64,000 bases of DNA from Pohlia nutans (lineage: Eukaryota; Streptophyta; Bryopsida; Bryales; Mniaceae). Below, one piece after another: positions 1 to 11,546 of this stretch. A program made the position numbers and the translations under genes. Under the pieces are notes generated by a model. It ran no database searches and had not been told where the DNA came from. It saw nothing but the letters and a program-made list of their open reading frames with translations. The DNA lies in the NCBI GenBank assembly GCA_022496805.1, contig CM040088.1:42125436-42189435 (forward strand), given 5' to 3'. Positions within the stretch are counted from its first letter, which is position 1; each line of letters starts with the position of its first letter.

Positions 1-208
1 GCCACTGAACGGATTGATATTTTGTGCACGGCGATCGATCCTGCTTTGAGTCGGTTGATTTTAGGTTTACAGTGGGTTTGTGATCCGAGGGACAGATCTA
101 AGGAAACAATCACCTGACGACCAGCACTGAAGGAGTAGATTGTGAAGTCACTGAACGGATTAATATTTCGTGCACGGCGATCGATGTCGGTTGATTTTAG
201 GTTTACAG
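1..208. repeat. imperfect tandem duplication upstream of transketolase
   Basis: Bases 1-72 recur at 147-208 with a few substitutions; the first copy has about 10 extra bases near 40-49. Both contain the phrase TGCACGGCGATCGAT. The copies lie about 0.9 kb upstream of the transketolase ATG, so this is either promoter-distal sequence or ordinary local duplication. I see no gene in it. Confidence 0.8.
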
Positions 209-1067
209 ATGATGTGAGGTTCGAGAGAATCCGGTGCTCCAGGTCGGCTAAGCAAGTTCTTGCGAAAGCAGAAGGGAATCAGAATAAGAGTTTAGGTGAG
301 AATGATGACGCCATGGCATACCTCACGCGAGAGGTTCCTAATCTTAGTCGTGACGAATTAGTGCTTTTCTTTTTTCTTTTTTTGGCACAAATTGAAACGA
401 AGTGACGAATTAGTGCTTGGCGCAAGCCTGGCGGCTTTGACAAAACCGAAGCTGTGACGTGAAGAAATGGTTCGTAATCCTCATCAGTCACGGCAACGGA
501 AGAATCATTCTCTTGGAGTCATCACCCCTTTCTCTGCGTTGTGAGAAAAGCATCGCTACTTTTTCAATTTCGCCTGCATTTTCGGGACAATTGATGCACT
601 TTTTCGCATTTAATAGACCGTCCATCAGTGGTGGGCTTGCAGTGTCCACTGAGTCAAGGGCTCTGATCAGCTCGTGCACGATCCAGCCCCCACCTTGAGG
701 AACGCGCCAATCAGTACTGGGAGCCTGGGGGCTACAGTGAGTACAGTGCACACCGATGCAAAGAAAGGGACTGAAATATCAAGCAATGAAAAGCGCTGCA
801 CAACAGTCAGTAAGCGAGGGTATGATCAACAGTGAGGCATGAAATTGCTGTAAGAGAAGATAGCAAGGGAGCGATGGGCAGCCAAGGGAATTCCTCTTCC
901 AATTGCATCCCGTTCTGCGCCATAGCCACTCACTCCATAGCCACCGCTTTAATTCGCTTTTTGCTCTAGTACTAAGTTACTACTACTACTACTACTAGTA
1001 CTACAAGGAGAAAAACCCATTTCTCAGACCTCCTCTTCTGCAACAAGGGTTGTGTCTGGATCCCGCC
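209..1067 (+). promoter_or_regulatory. transketolase promoter region and 5' leader
   Basis: There is no convincing open reading frame and no clear TATA box. A (TAC)n tract at 978-1004 and CT-rich sequence at 1021-1040 probably belong to the 5' leader. The transcription start cannot be fixed from sequence alone. Confidence 0.45.
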
Positions 1068-4000
1068 ATGGCGACCTTGGGGTGCAATGTAGCGATGACC
1101 GCGGCTGTTGCGCCCGCTGTGAGTGAGAAGATTACTCAGCGAGGCTCCGTGATTACGACCCAGGGTTTGGGCTTGAGCAAGTTCATAGGCTTGAGGGCGG
1201 CGAGGAGCGATGGCGTTCGGCGAGTGGTCTCCTTGAAGAGTAAGAGCGATGGCGTGGCTGTTACAGTGCGAGCTGCTGCGTCGAGTTCTTCGTCGGTGGA
1301 GACGTTGGAGAAGACGGACTTGGCGGTGCTGGAGAAATCCGTGAACACGATCCGGTTCTTGGCCATCGATGCGGTGGAGAAGGCGAACTCCGGCCACCCC
1401 GGTCTGCCCATGGGGTGCGCGCCCATGGGCCACATTCTCTACGACGAGGTCATGAAGTACAACCCCAAGAATCCCTACTGGTTCAACCGCGATCGCTTCG
1501 TGCTCTCCGCTGGCCACGGTGAGTGAGTCCGTCTTCAAATTTCGTGTTTCTTTGCAGTTGATCTTTCTTCACCTCCTCTGTCACGTAACTCAACTCTTCG
1601 TGAAACGATCACAGTTTGAAATGGCTTGAACACTCGCAATATGCCGAGGTTTTGTAAACGTGCAGCGTTTTGTGACCGTCGAAAGAAACTGTTTTATTAC
1701 ACTCAAACGATCTCTCTAATCTTACCAACTTTTTCACTACGACATAGTTTGAATGTGTGCTACACTCAATGATAGCGTAGCTGCTCTTTTTTGATGAGAA
1801 GCTCATAATCAAGAGGTTTGTGTGTACTGATTTTATTTTTCTTTGCCACAGGTTGCATGCTCCAGTACGCCCTTCTCCACCTCGCAGGATATGACAGTGT
1901 GCAGGTTTGTCACGTTGCTTTGGTGTGAAGAACGTGATTGATATCCGATGCTCGCAAGGGATCTTGAGCTTGTTCCGGTTTCCTGCATTGTCAATTGTGA
2001 CAAGAGTCTAGGAGAATCAGAAGTCTGATGAATGAAAGCATGGAAGAATGAGTTTGATTGTTCGTGTGGTGTGATTATTATTGCAGACTGAGGATTTGAA
2101 GCAATTCAGGCAATGGGGCAGCAAGACGCCTGGCCATCCGGAGAATTTCGAGACTCCAGGGGTGGAGGTGACCACCGGCCCTCTGGGTCAAGGAATTGCC
2201 AATGCGGTGGGTTTGGCTCTGGCCGAGGCTCATTTGGCTGCCCGCTTCAACAAGCCCGACGCCAAGATTGTCGACCATTACACGTAAAATCACAATCCCT
2301 CCGTTTTTTACTTCCTCCTCCATTCTCAATAGAAGTATAATAGGTGGAGGGCAAAAAATTATTTCTAAAAAAAATGCCTAAATTTTTGAGGAATTATTTT
2401 TCAAAACAAGTTTTTTGAATGGTGAAAAAGAGACCCTTGAAGAATACTTACGAATATTCCATCTGCCGAACCTTTTTTTAACATATGGAGGAATGCTCTT
2501 TCATTAGGAGATCACTCAATAGAGAGAATAGAGAGATCACTTTGGGTACCACAAGAGCCAAACTCTCTTGGGATCAAATTTTTATCTCTATGTATGAATT
2601 TCTTTTGCAATCATTCAAAGCAGGAGGTTATTGAAGGGATGGTAGTAAACAACTCCGTTTCCATTCAAAAATGAGTGACAATGGGCATTTTTCCAAGTCA
2701 TGCTTTCGCCCAACTTGCTAATTGAAGGCTAACCAAGTGTATGAATAGATGAGTTGCTGTTGGTATCAGGGTTCAGTAAATAGCAGACAGGATCATGTTC
2801 CTAATGGATTTATTATCCTTTATATATATGTGGAAGCTGATTAGGTCTGAGATGATGTACTTTCAAGAGTGCATGAGTCGAGTTTATGGTTGTTGATTAC
2901 AAGACACTAACAAGAGATGTTTTGGTTGTGCAGATACTGCATTTTAGGAGATGGTTGCAATATGGAAGGAATCTCCAATGAGGCTGCATCGCTAGCAGGT
3001 CACTGGGGTTTGGGGAAGCTCATTTGCTTTTACGATGACAACCACATCTCCATCGATGGCGACACGGAAATCGCCTTCACTGAGAGCGTGGACAAGAGGT
3101 TCGATGCCCTTGGATGGCACACTATCTGGGTGCAGAATGGCAACAACGATTACGATGCCATTCGTGCTGCAATCGAAGAGGCCAAGTCTGTCACTGACAA
3201 GCCCACCATGATCAAGGTAAACTCTCATCACAACAGTGAGGTTTATGTCAACTACGTCATTTTCTGAGGCAACATTCTGATTTGGATCATTGTTTTTTGT
3301 GCTCATTTTTCTGGATGTGTGAGTTTCAGGTGACAACTACAATTGGTTATGGTTCACCAAACAAGGCGAACTCATATTCGGTGCACGGATCTGCTTTGGG
3401 CACCAAGGAGGTGGATGCTACTCGTCAAAACCTTGGCTGGGAATATGAGCCTTTCTTTGTACCTGAGGAAGTGAAGAGGTACTGTTCCTAGAAATTCTTC
3501 ATCCTGAGAGTCTCAAATTAGGCTTCATGTTTTGTAGCAGTTTTGTGAAGACTTTCTTTTGTCCAATTTCCATTGATTTTTTGACTAATGCACTTCATTG
3601 ATTCTAGAGATATATAAGATTTGGTATTTTTCTTAATACGATCAATTGAATTGGATGAATCTTTGGTCCTTAATGTGTTAATGCATCTCTGGAATGCCTC
3701 TTGATAATGTACAAGAGGCTCATTGTACACTTGAAGATTGAGTGTCGCAATGGAAAGAGAGGCGTTCTCTTTCAGTGTAGATAGAGAAAGGTGCTGTGAA
3801 AGTGTACAAACATGCTAAAAGCTTCGTAGTTTAGAAGTAGAATTCGGTTTTTGTAATTAATGGGAGTTGCTTGCTGATTGTGAAGTGTGCCTGCTTACGT
3901 TGAACAGTCACTGGAGCAAGCATATCGGTCTTGGAGCCAAGCTTGAATCTGACTGGGATGCATCTCTCGAGGCCTACACTCAAAAGTATCCCGAAGAGGC

Positions 4001-5604
4001 TGCTGAGTTCAAGCAGCTTGTGAGCTTGGAATTGCCGGAGGGCTGGGCCAGCGCTCTTCCTGTAAGTCTTTTAACCCCTAAAGAACCAAGAAATCCAACT
4101 TGAGCCTCATCTTTTTGAGTAGGACTCATTTTTTTTGTCCAGTTTCATTTATTTAAAGCGCAATGCTCTTCACTGAATCACAATCGTTAAATTTGGCCTC
4201 GTTTGAATCACAATCGAGTTGGTCGTTGTATAATCATGAATCCTTGGTCCTTACGGGGTTAGCAATGTATTTCACGACCTCGTTCCATCAAGTTGATTCT
4301 GCCTGGTTAACCATTAAAGGACCAAATTGGGTCTCATGTTTTTTTATAGCAGTTTTGAATATGTCCTATGTGGACTTACTTTTTTTCATACGCTACTTAT
4401 TTGTCTTTTGATCAACACTTGCAATGTTCTTCACTGATTCCAGTGATAGAATCTGGTCCTATCTGAATTATATTTTTCACAATATGATTGATTGAATTTG
4501 TCATTTCAAAACTATGAATCGAATCCTTGGTCCTTGGCATCAATGACATCAATGAAGCTCATTCTGATATTTGATTAACAATAATTCAGAGTGTGGCATG
4601 TGGTTCATTGATATGTTGTTGTTTTCGATTGGTTGCAGGAATTCACGCCCGCAGATGCGGGTGACGCCACCCGTAACTTATCGCAGAGATGTTTGAATGC
4701 ATTGGCAAAGACGCTACCGGGGCTGATAGGAGGGAGTGCGGACTTGGCGTCCTCCAACATGACGTTGATGAAGATGTTCGGGGACTTCCAGAAGAGCACA
4801 CCGGGGGAACGGAACGTGAGGTTTGGGGTGAGGGAGCATGCCATGGGGGCGATCTGCAACGGCATTCTGTTGCACAGGAGTGGCCTGATCCCGTACTGCG
4901 CCACCTTCTTCATCTTCACCGACTACTTGCGAGCTGCCATGCGAATCTCTGCGCTTTGTGAGGCCGGGGTGATCTACGTTATGACACACGACTCCATTGG
5001 GCTGGGCGAGGACGGCCCCACGCATCAGCCCATCGAGCACTTGGCGAGCTTCAGGGCCATGCCGCAGATGTTGATGCTCAGGCCAGCGGACGGGAACGAG
5101 ACGTCCGGCGCGTACAAGGTGGCGGTTCTCAACAGGACGCGGCCGTCGTGCTTGGCTCTGTCCAGGCAAAAATTGCCCAACCTTGCTGGAACTTCCATTG
5201 ACAACGTTTTGTTAGGTGGGTATGCGATCTCCTGCAACGCCACGGAGAATAAACCCGACCTCATTCTCATGGCCACAGGCTCAGAGCTTGAGATTGCAGC
5301 AAAGGCGGCCGACATCCTCCGTGGGGAGGGTAAGACCGTGCGCGTGGTGTCGTTGGTTTGCTGGGAGCTTTTTGAGGAGCAAACTGCTGAGTACAAGGAG
5401 AGTGTGTTGCCGAAGGCCGTGACGGCCCGTGTTTCCATTGAAGCTGGAGCCACCTTTGGCTGGGAAAGATACGTTGGCCTCAAGGGAAAAGCTATTGGAG
5501 TCGATCACTTCGGTGCTAGTGCCCCTGCCGGCACTCTGTACAAAGAGTTCGGCATCACTGTGGACAACCTGATTGCCAAGTCCAAGGAGGTCCTGGCTGC
5601 TTGA
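1068..5604 (+). CDS. TKL: transketolase, chloroplast-targeted (7 exons)
   Basis: A thiamine-diphosphate enzyme that moves two-carbon ketol units between sugar phosphates in the Calvin cycle and pentose phosphate pathway. Exons by splice consensus and frame: 1068-1518, 1852-1904, 2087-2283, 2934-3216, 3330-3478, 3908-4061 and 4639-5604. They sum to 2253 nt (750 aa), the usual plant length. The ATG at 1068 sits in gccATGgcg; the TTG upstream at 1050 is not a start. Residues 1 to about 75 are Ala/Ser/Arg-rich, as in a plastid transit peptide. Visible motifs: SGHPG (108-112), the cofactor motif GDG (239-241) running to DDN (268-270), REHAM with the catalytic Glu at about 495, and [11 protein letters not shown] (about 550-560). 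All introns are GT-AG. Intron 3 holds a transposon relic; introns 5 and 6 share diverged repeats. Identity is near certain; exon borders are inferred. Confidence 0.97.
2335..2490. mobile_element. fragment of dispersed MITE family M in transketolase intron 3
   Basis: The segment with TGGTGAAAAAGAGA followed by CTTGAAGAATA matches parts of the repeats at 31137-31350, 40873-41085 and 58357-58870. Its ends are eroded, so the insertion limits are approximate. It lies wholly inside the intron. Confidence 0.6.
3518..4560. repeat. diverged repeat copies in transketolase introns 5 and 6
   Basis: Three related stretches occur at about 3518-3690 (intron 5), 4100-4260 and 4330-4560 (both intron 6). They share phrases such as TGTAGCAGTTTTG/TATAGCAGTTTTG, CACTTCATTGATTC and CCTTGGTCCTTA. 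A further copy on the opposite strand lies near 45810-45910. Exon 6 (3908-4061) sits between the first and second copies. This looks like an old dispersed repeat that entered the gene, possibly with local duplication. Confidence 0.55.
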
Positions 5605-7064
5605 AAGCTCAACACTATTGTAAGCCTATTATTTCCCTTAGTAGAGTCGTGTTAGCATAACAGCCTGTTTGCTAGAAGAGGAAACACAAGTACCGTTGTT
5701 GTATCCCCGGTTTTTTGTTGAAGGTGTTCATCCTCGCCTTTGTACAGGGTTTGAATTAAGTAGACCTAGATGTCAGACTGTACAACAACAACAACAACAT
5801 CTAATCAATCAGCAAAATCTTTTTCTTTCTTCTTGCTGGTATATGCCAACTCCAGCGTGGCAAGAAAATTCGTTCCTCGCTAACGTACGGTTGTCCCTCT
5901 CTATTATGACATGTTTGGGAAGCCCTAACCTCAAAGTCACAGAACTGATATTATTTGAAACAATAATATCATCATATGACAGTGTGTAGACTGTATATCA
6001 ATGACTGTTTTATGACATTTGAAAGCTGAGGGTTACAGTAACAAGAATTGTCTCTTTTTAAGAATTATGCATAACCGTATGTGGGGCACTGAAGAAAGTG
6101 AATGAGAATAGATGACCTCTTGTACAACGGAAAGGTCAAAAGCACATGCAAACGCTTCACAAGCCTGATCATGAGACTATCTTAATTGGGTCCCTCCAAG
6201 TGAGTGACTTCTGTGCCCCAATAAGGGCCAAATTGGAGGGTCAAATCTGTATGATGCTTTTCTTCGTCTCTACGTCTCCACAAGTTAGAACCCTACCAGT
6301 TCCATCAGACTGACCTATCTACCTACTCCGGTGGTACACTGATTATCCCATTTAGTGAGGGAGGGTTTGTAGTGAGTGGGAAATTAGTGAAGGTGGTACT
6401 ATGCCGTACATGAGGATCGAATTCAGACAGCCAGGTGTCGAAATTGAATTTCCACATCAGATTTTGAGAGGTCCACGTCATCCTTAACCAATCACAAGAT
6501 GACATGTGGCACTTTGGGACAAAAAGTAATTAATTAGTGTCGAAACCGACCATGACGTAGGGTATATTGTTATGATGTAAAATTAGCATATCAGCCACTC
6601 GCCACTCAGTAAAAAATTAAACCCTCACTAATTTTGAGATTTGGCAAAATAGTGTGTGCCTTGGGAATTTGTATCACACGCACTAAATGGTACTTACATG
6701 TGCGAGGGTTTACAGTGACTGTGAAGATTTACTTTACAAAGGCGCTTGAAGGTCACATGATCAGGTAGCCAACTCTTTTTGTTTTCCCCTTAGTAGAGCG
6801 ACCTGCACCCTAGAATGTAGCCAAGAAGGGTAAAAATTGGATAGGATCAATAAAATTATCTGTTATAAAGGATGATTTTAGAAAAGATTTGAGAGGACCT
6901 TGGCGATCTTGTCCACTTTTTAGCTCATTCTTTCTAAAGTAAAAGTAGCCACTCCCAAAATTAGGTGAGATTTTGGCAAAAAATTGCCAGAAAAGTTTGG
7001 CTCGTCATGATCATGGAGTGGTTGTGAAGTGACTATTTGGGTCCCTCCATTTTCAACAAACTCA
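5605..7064. other. transketolase 3' region and spacer
   Basis: The 3' untranslated region probably covers the first few hundred bases, including a (CAA)n run at about 5781-5798. No gene is visible beyond it. The part at 6925-7018 resembles 28045-28137 (phrases GTAAAAGTAGCCA and TTTGGCTNG), so it is another dispersed repeat. Confidence 0.5.
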
Positions 7065-7067
7065 TAA

Positions 7068-7378
7068 GAGTATCTCCACCAACACTTTGGATAGCTCTGT
7101 GGTATTAGAAAATGGATATGCATGGGTAGGTCAACAATTTATTTGGAGGGAGACACTAAATATAACAACCCAACTCAAGGCCCTCAAGTGACAACTCAAG
7201 CTAGTGTATCTTCTCTTCTCAATTTATTGCACAATCTTTGCACAATCCATGCATGGTGATTTGTGAGTGGCGTTACTTACTATTTTCAAAGTCTAATTGA
7301 GTGATGCCATTGGTAGAGAAGTGCATGGTAGGCCTTGCAAATTTTGGATGACTTTCATAGTTGCTAGTGGAGATGCTC
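7068..7378. mobile_element. PIF/Harbinger-type MITE, TAA target duplication
   Basis: The element starts GAGTATCTCCACC and ends with the inverse AGTGGAGATGCTC. It is flanked by TAA at 7065-7067 and 7379-7381. Length is 311 bp with no coding capacity. TAA/TTA duplications with GAGCATCTCC ends match the larger Harbinger element at 54249-58337. Its interior is related to the reverse copy at 45352-45808. Confidence 0.85.
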
Positions 7379-7381
7379 TAA

Positions 7382-8650
7382 GGGTTGCTTTACATATGAA
7401 ATCGGATCCATTCTCATGTGTAAGAGGGCTTGAAACCTCACGACTCATTGGTCCACATCCTGAAATCAGCCCCAACATCCTTTTACACCAAGATCTAAGG
7501 CCAACATTTTGAAACCAATATTTTAATTAAAAACAACAAGATCTAACATGGGTCCAATTCCAAGAATTGGGTGCATCTAAAATAGAAGACTGATTTGTGA
7601 GCTTGGGCCTATTTTCAAATTTCAAACATTTTTAATTTTTTAGGTTTTAATTTTTTTTTTCAACAATCAACACTCTTAGAGATTGTTTGCAAATTTGAAC
7701 AACTCATTTTAGTCTCTTCTTCCCTTCATCCTCCTCTGTTTCTTTGGGCCCAATACCATTAGACATAGGAGAAATGGGCTCCGTTATAATCTTATTATAT
7801 TGAGTATTTGAAGCCAGACTTAAGACTAATATAAGTTGGTCTTAAGAAAAAACGACCTCGACTTCATTTGTAAAGCAGCTCTAAATTCAATAGAACTTTA
7901 CATAGCATGTATGGACTATCATTTGATATTGAGGAACTACTCAATTTTTGCATATGATCTAGACTGTCATAACATGTAAATATTGGGACACTGGGAAGGC
8001 TCAGATACACAAGCAAGATGTGAAAAGCATGTATTTTTTTGTCTCCTTTTGGAATGTACTTAGAGATGACACGGACAAAATAGAGAGCCCTCTCAACCTC
8101 CCCTCAATCTCAACTCCCCCTTTCAACTAATGTGATGAAATTATCTATTACGAGTGGAGATGCTCTTAGAAAATCTAAAATTAATTATTCCACACCCTGA
8201 AAAAACCAATGAACCTTCACCATTTGACTCAAAGAAATATAATTAATTAATTAATTATAAATAAATAAATAAATCAAGTGAACCGACATCAATTGACGTA
8301 TGAACACTCAACTACCATAAGGTTCTTCAGCCCTTGTAAGCTATATCTAAGAATAAGAATCCTTGCACAAGAATCGTTGTAGCGGATTTTAGAATATTGA
8401 ACATACCATGTAATTCTTTACCTAAAGAATGATAGTGGAGAGTTAGAAACCCAAAAAACAGCCCCACCTCATGAATATTTTATCTTTCATGTAGTAAGAG
8501 CAAAAGGATGAACCCTTGCAAGGGCTAAAGAACCTTATGACTCAAGACATCCATGAGATCCGGACACCGTGAATCAAGGGTGTGGATTCCAACGATCCCT
8601 CAAAAGATCCAAATTTGACATGGAGAATATTCCATATTTCAGCTCCGGGT
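7382..8650. other. gene-free spacer upstream of metallothionein
   Basis: AT-rich spacer with (TAAT)n and (AAAT)n runs near 8240-8275. A possible 103-bp Harbinger-type MITE remnant lies at 8063-8165: a degenerate left end GAGATGACACGG and a good right end GTGGAGATGCTC, with TTA on both sides. No gene is supported. Confidence 0.5.
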
Positions 8651-8660
8651 AACTTACAAC

Positions 8661-8737
8661 TGACGTCATCGTAGGGCCCAAGAGATTGATGCCTGATCCC
8701 CCAGTTTCCAAGAAGCTTCCTCCCCGGAGCATATAAA
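8661..8737 (+). promoter_or_regulatory. metallothionein core promoter: TGACGTCA element and TATA box
   Basis: A perfect TGACGTCA palindrome at 8661-8668, the ACGT-core site bound by bZIP factors, lies 63 bp before a TATAAA at 8732-8737. The TATA box is 107 bp upstream of the ATG, leaving room for a CT-rich leader with a (TTC)n run at about 8822-8839. Use by a bZIP factor is inferred. Confidence 0.7.
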
Positions 8738-8843
8738 CACAACACCCAGCCACCACTCTCTCACAGCTTCCCAGTTTCATAATCTCCATTGCCTCAGTTC
8801 CTCTTATTGTTTGTGCTCTCAGCTTCTTCTTCTTCTTCTCACC

Positions 8844-9572
8844 ATGTCTGGATGCGGAAATCCCAACTGTGGATGCGGCAGCGACTGCCAGTGCAGCTCG
8901 GGATGCTCGTGAGTGCCATAATTCATATACTGTGAATTGAATACTATTCTCATATTTATACTGGTTGAGTTAATTTCTGTGCATACGCTGTTTTGCAATC
9001 TATTGATCTACTAGTTTAGTTCATTAGGACTTCTTGGTGATGCAGGTTTTGCTCTGTGTCGGTAAACGGTCGTATTAGGCGTTTCAGAAGAGCTCTAAAA
9101 TCTAGGACTGGGTGAATTAATTAGATCTGAGGTGTGCCTTGGAAAAGTGCGGTTTTAAACGAATATGATGTGAATGATGATGTTGTGGTTGCGAAAGAGT
9201 GAAGACGTACTCGTTGGTTTCTTTTCTTTAATGTGGCAACACTTGTTGTATTGAATGAATGCAGGTGCTGCAGGACCTTGGCTGAGCCAGCTTTCGGTGG
9301 TCTCCGCAAGTGAGTATCAGCATAAATCACTCTTAAAATTTTCGTTCAAGGAGCAGGACGGTATATATGGTTAATTAATGAGTTGCTCTTAATGTCAATG
9401 TGTCTGCTTTTGGGGAATTCCTTTCCTCAGCTAGCCTGGTGTGTTAATGTGTTTTTACTAGTTTTCGGAACTTAAGATCGATGTTGGTGTGTTTAATTGC
9501 AGCTACAACGCAGAGAATGACTGCAAGTGTGGACCGAACTGCAACTGCGCTGACTGTGCATGCCACAAATGA
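8844..9572 (+). CDS. metallothionein-like protein (3 exons, 59 aa)
   Basis: A small cytosolic cysteine-rich protein that chelates Zn/Cu/Cd through thiolate clusters. Exons 8844-8908, 9265-9309 and 9503-9572 join in frame to 180 nt; all introns are GT-AG. The N-terminal domain has eight Cys (4, 9, 11, 15, 17, 21, 23, 24). A linker of 19 residues holds aromatic Phe and Tyr. The C-terminal domain has six Cys in the plant pattern CxCxxxCxCxxCxC (44-57), then His-Lys. The C-terminal half is like plant types 1-3, while the N-terminal half fits no angiosperm type exactly, which points to an early-diverging plant. The ATG at 8844 (context caccATGtc) follows a TATA box at a sensible distance. The gene is too small to be found as one open reading frame. 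Confidence 0.93.
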
Positions 9573-9717
9573 ACGTTGTGATTGTGTTGGGGGAAGGCAT
9601 TGACATGCCTCCCAGGATCCATTGTGTGAAAAAAAACCAGTTGAAAAATCATCAAAAACTCCCAAGCCATGGGTAGCTCATTGGGGTTCAGACTCACTAC
9701 TGACCCTGTAGCTAGGC

Positions 9718-9745
9718 CGGCGGATCATACATGTGTGATCCGCCG
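9718..9745. other. 28-nt stem-loop downstream of metallothionein
   Basis: CGGCGGATCA and its inverse TGATCCGCCG flank an 8-base loop (9728-9735). The stem is GC-rich in AT-rich surroundings and lies about 145 nt past the stop codon, probably within or near the 3' untranslated region. Any function is unknown. Confidence 0.6.
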
Positions 9746-10736
9746 TTAATAATCGTTAACAACCCATTAATAATCGTGTGGCAAGAGGAGAAGCTCAATC
9801 ATCTTCTCAAAATGTAATTTCTTCTGAAGTAATTACAGCCGACAGATTCTTCTTGTGTACCTCTCTTCTCCTTGAATTGGCACTATATATGTATGAAATG
9901 TTTCCGACCCCATTATGCAAAAATATCATGATGCATTGTGACTTTGTGGAATGAATTGCGTATAATTTAGAAATAATGGTCATATTCTGTTGTATTTCTT
10001 GATTTTTAGATTGTTTTGCGTTGCTCTAGGCCATTTCAAAACATTTTTGGGTTGTTTATTTTGGTATGTCAAAGGAGTTAGTATAATATGATAATTAATA
10101 TTCCTTGAGGTCCTCAAAGTTTCTTCAGTTGGTTGATGAACGTTGTGATTGACCACTCTCTTTCAGCGTTCATTCCTCAAGGTCTGCGATATATGTCTGG
10201 AATTATGTAAAACAGACTGGATGAATTCCCCGATGAATTCAATGACTGATTTCGTTTCAATAGCATGTCTGTCGGTATGAATAGGGCGGCACATTGATCT
10301 GATTAATATTCCAGGTATGAGTAATTAACAAGTGTGCAGATAACACGCACTTTGTATGAAGTTTATGCATTTTGTTGAATGCCTGTCTGCCAAGCAAAGT
10401 AAGTTACTGTGCTGTAGTTTACTCCAGTGCAGAATTATTTCTCACCCGCTGGCTTGTGGGAGGAACTGAAGGGATCCATCAATGATCGTGCATGATCTTT
10501 TCTGATTCATCAGATAGAGAATAGTCAATGGTGCCTTGAGTTGATCATGGAGCTTTTATTACTGGCTACTTGCAAGGGACACGTGGTGTCTGAGCGTACC
10601 GTCATGGACGTGACCAACCACGCATTTAGAACTCAACTCTTCCGAGAATAATAACGAAGCCGAGAACAGTGGAATATTTATCCCTCCACATCCAACTAAA
10701 AGGAGTGATCATCCAACACACAGTCCCCACATAACA
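9746..10736. other. spacer, nothing recognised
   Basis: I see no gene, RNA or convincing repeat. One oddity is a 15-base match (TGAACGTTGTGATTG) between the metallothionein stop region (9570) and about 10137. Confidence 0.4.
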
Positions 10737-10739
10737 TAA

Positions 10740-11102
10740 GGGCCGCTTCACACTATGGCCGTCCAAGTCGAGAGGCCGTGGGATTGAGAGTCCAAACTTT
10801 GTTGAGAGTCCAAAGAAATCTACTGAAAATAGCCAATAAAATATAGTTTCATTTTTTATGAGAAGAAATCGATGGCCTCTCGACCATAGTGACGGGTCTT
10901 GCAAAATGTAAGACCCAAACTTCCTCTCGAGAGGCCGTCACCTTGGTCAAAAAGTGTTGCCATGTAAGCATTTTGAAGGTCCACGGCCTTTGGACTTTAG
11001 CCTTTAGTGTGAAGGGTTGAGAGTCCGAAACCATGGTTTCTTGCAAATTGATTGGTGGAAACCGACGGCCTCTCGACCTTTGGCCATAGTGTGAAGCGGC
11101 CC
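10740..11102. mobile_element. 363-bp MITE with TAA target duplication
   Basis: The ends GGGCCGCTTCACACTATGGC and its exact inverse are flanked by TAA at 10737-10739 and 11103-11105. The sub-terminal GAGAGGCCGT motif is repeated inside in both orientations. A three-base TAA duplication places it with the PIF/Harbinger (Tourist-like) group, although its ends differ from the GAGCATCTCC family. Confidence 0.9.
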
Positions 11103-11141
11103 TAAGAGCGGCTCCACCGCTGCCCTCCCAGAGTCTCTCAT

Positions 11142-11546
11142 AAGGTTGATTGTCCTAAAACCACCAACTTAAGCAATCTGGCCTATTTTTGGCAGTGCTA
11201 AATTCGAAAAAAAATATGACCACACTCGAAATAGGTTTTGATGAGGATTGCAAAAATTTGCAACATCTAATTCGCATTTGTCAATTTTATACAAATTTTT
11301 AAAGTGGAAAGTAACCTGTGACCCAAATCAAACCTCTAGGTTTCCCCATGTCCACACCATGTGGTACTAACTTTCACTGATAATGATACCCAAAACCACC
11401 AACTATTTCTTCGCAATGCTTGGCATGCCATTGGTTTACATGAATAGTGAAATTGGTGGTTTTGAGTCTCAACTGTGGTGGCCCCAAAAAAGGTCTACAT
11501 GTCATAATTGGGGGAGGTGGTGGTTTTAGGACATCCTACCTTACTC
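11142..11546. mobile_element. AAGGT...CCTAAAACCACC element (TTAA-GGTA superfamily)
   Basis: The left end AAGGTTGATTGTCCTAAAAC and the right end GTTTTAGGACATCCTACCTT (about 11526-11545) are imperfect inverse partners. The internal phrase CAAATTTTTAAAGTGGAAAG recurs in related elements at 16265-16655, 44562-45141 and 50976-51280. The flanking ATAA/TTAC looks like a worn TTAA duplication. The short open frame at 11447 is an artefact of this repeat. Confidence 0.7.

Noticed and set aside
972..1538. 188-codon minus-strand open frame
   Set aside because: It lies antisense to transketolase exon 1 and has no domain; GC-rich coding exons commonly give such mirror frames.
4714..5169. 151-codon minus-strand frame in transketolase exon 7, and similar mirror frames to 5508
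   Set aside because: Antisense of a conserved exon; composition follows the sense codons.
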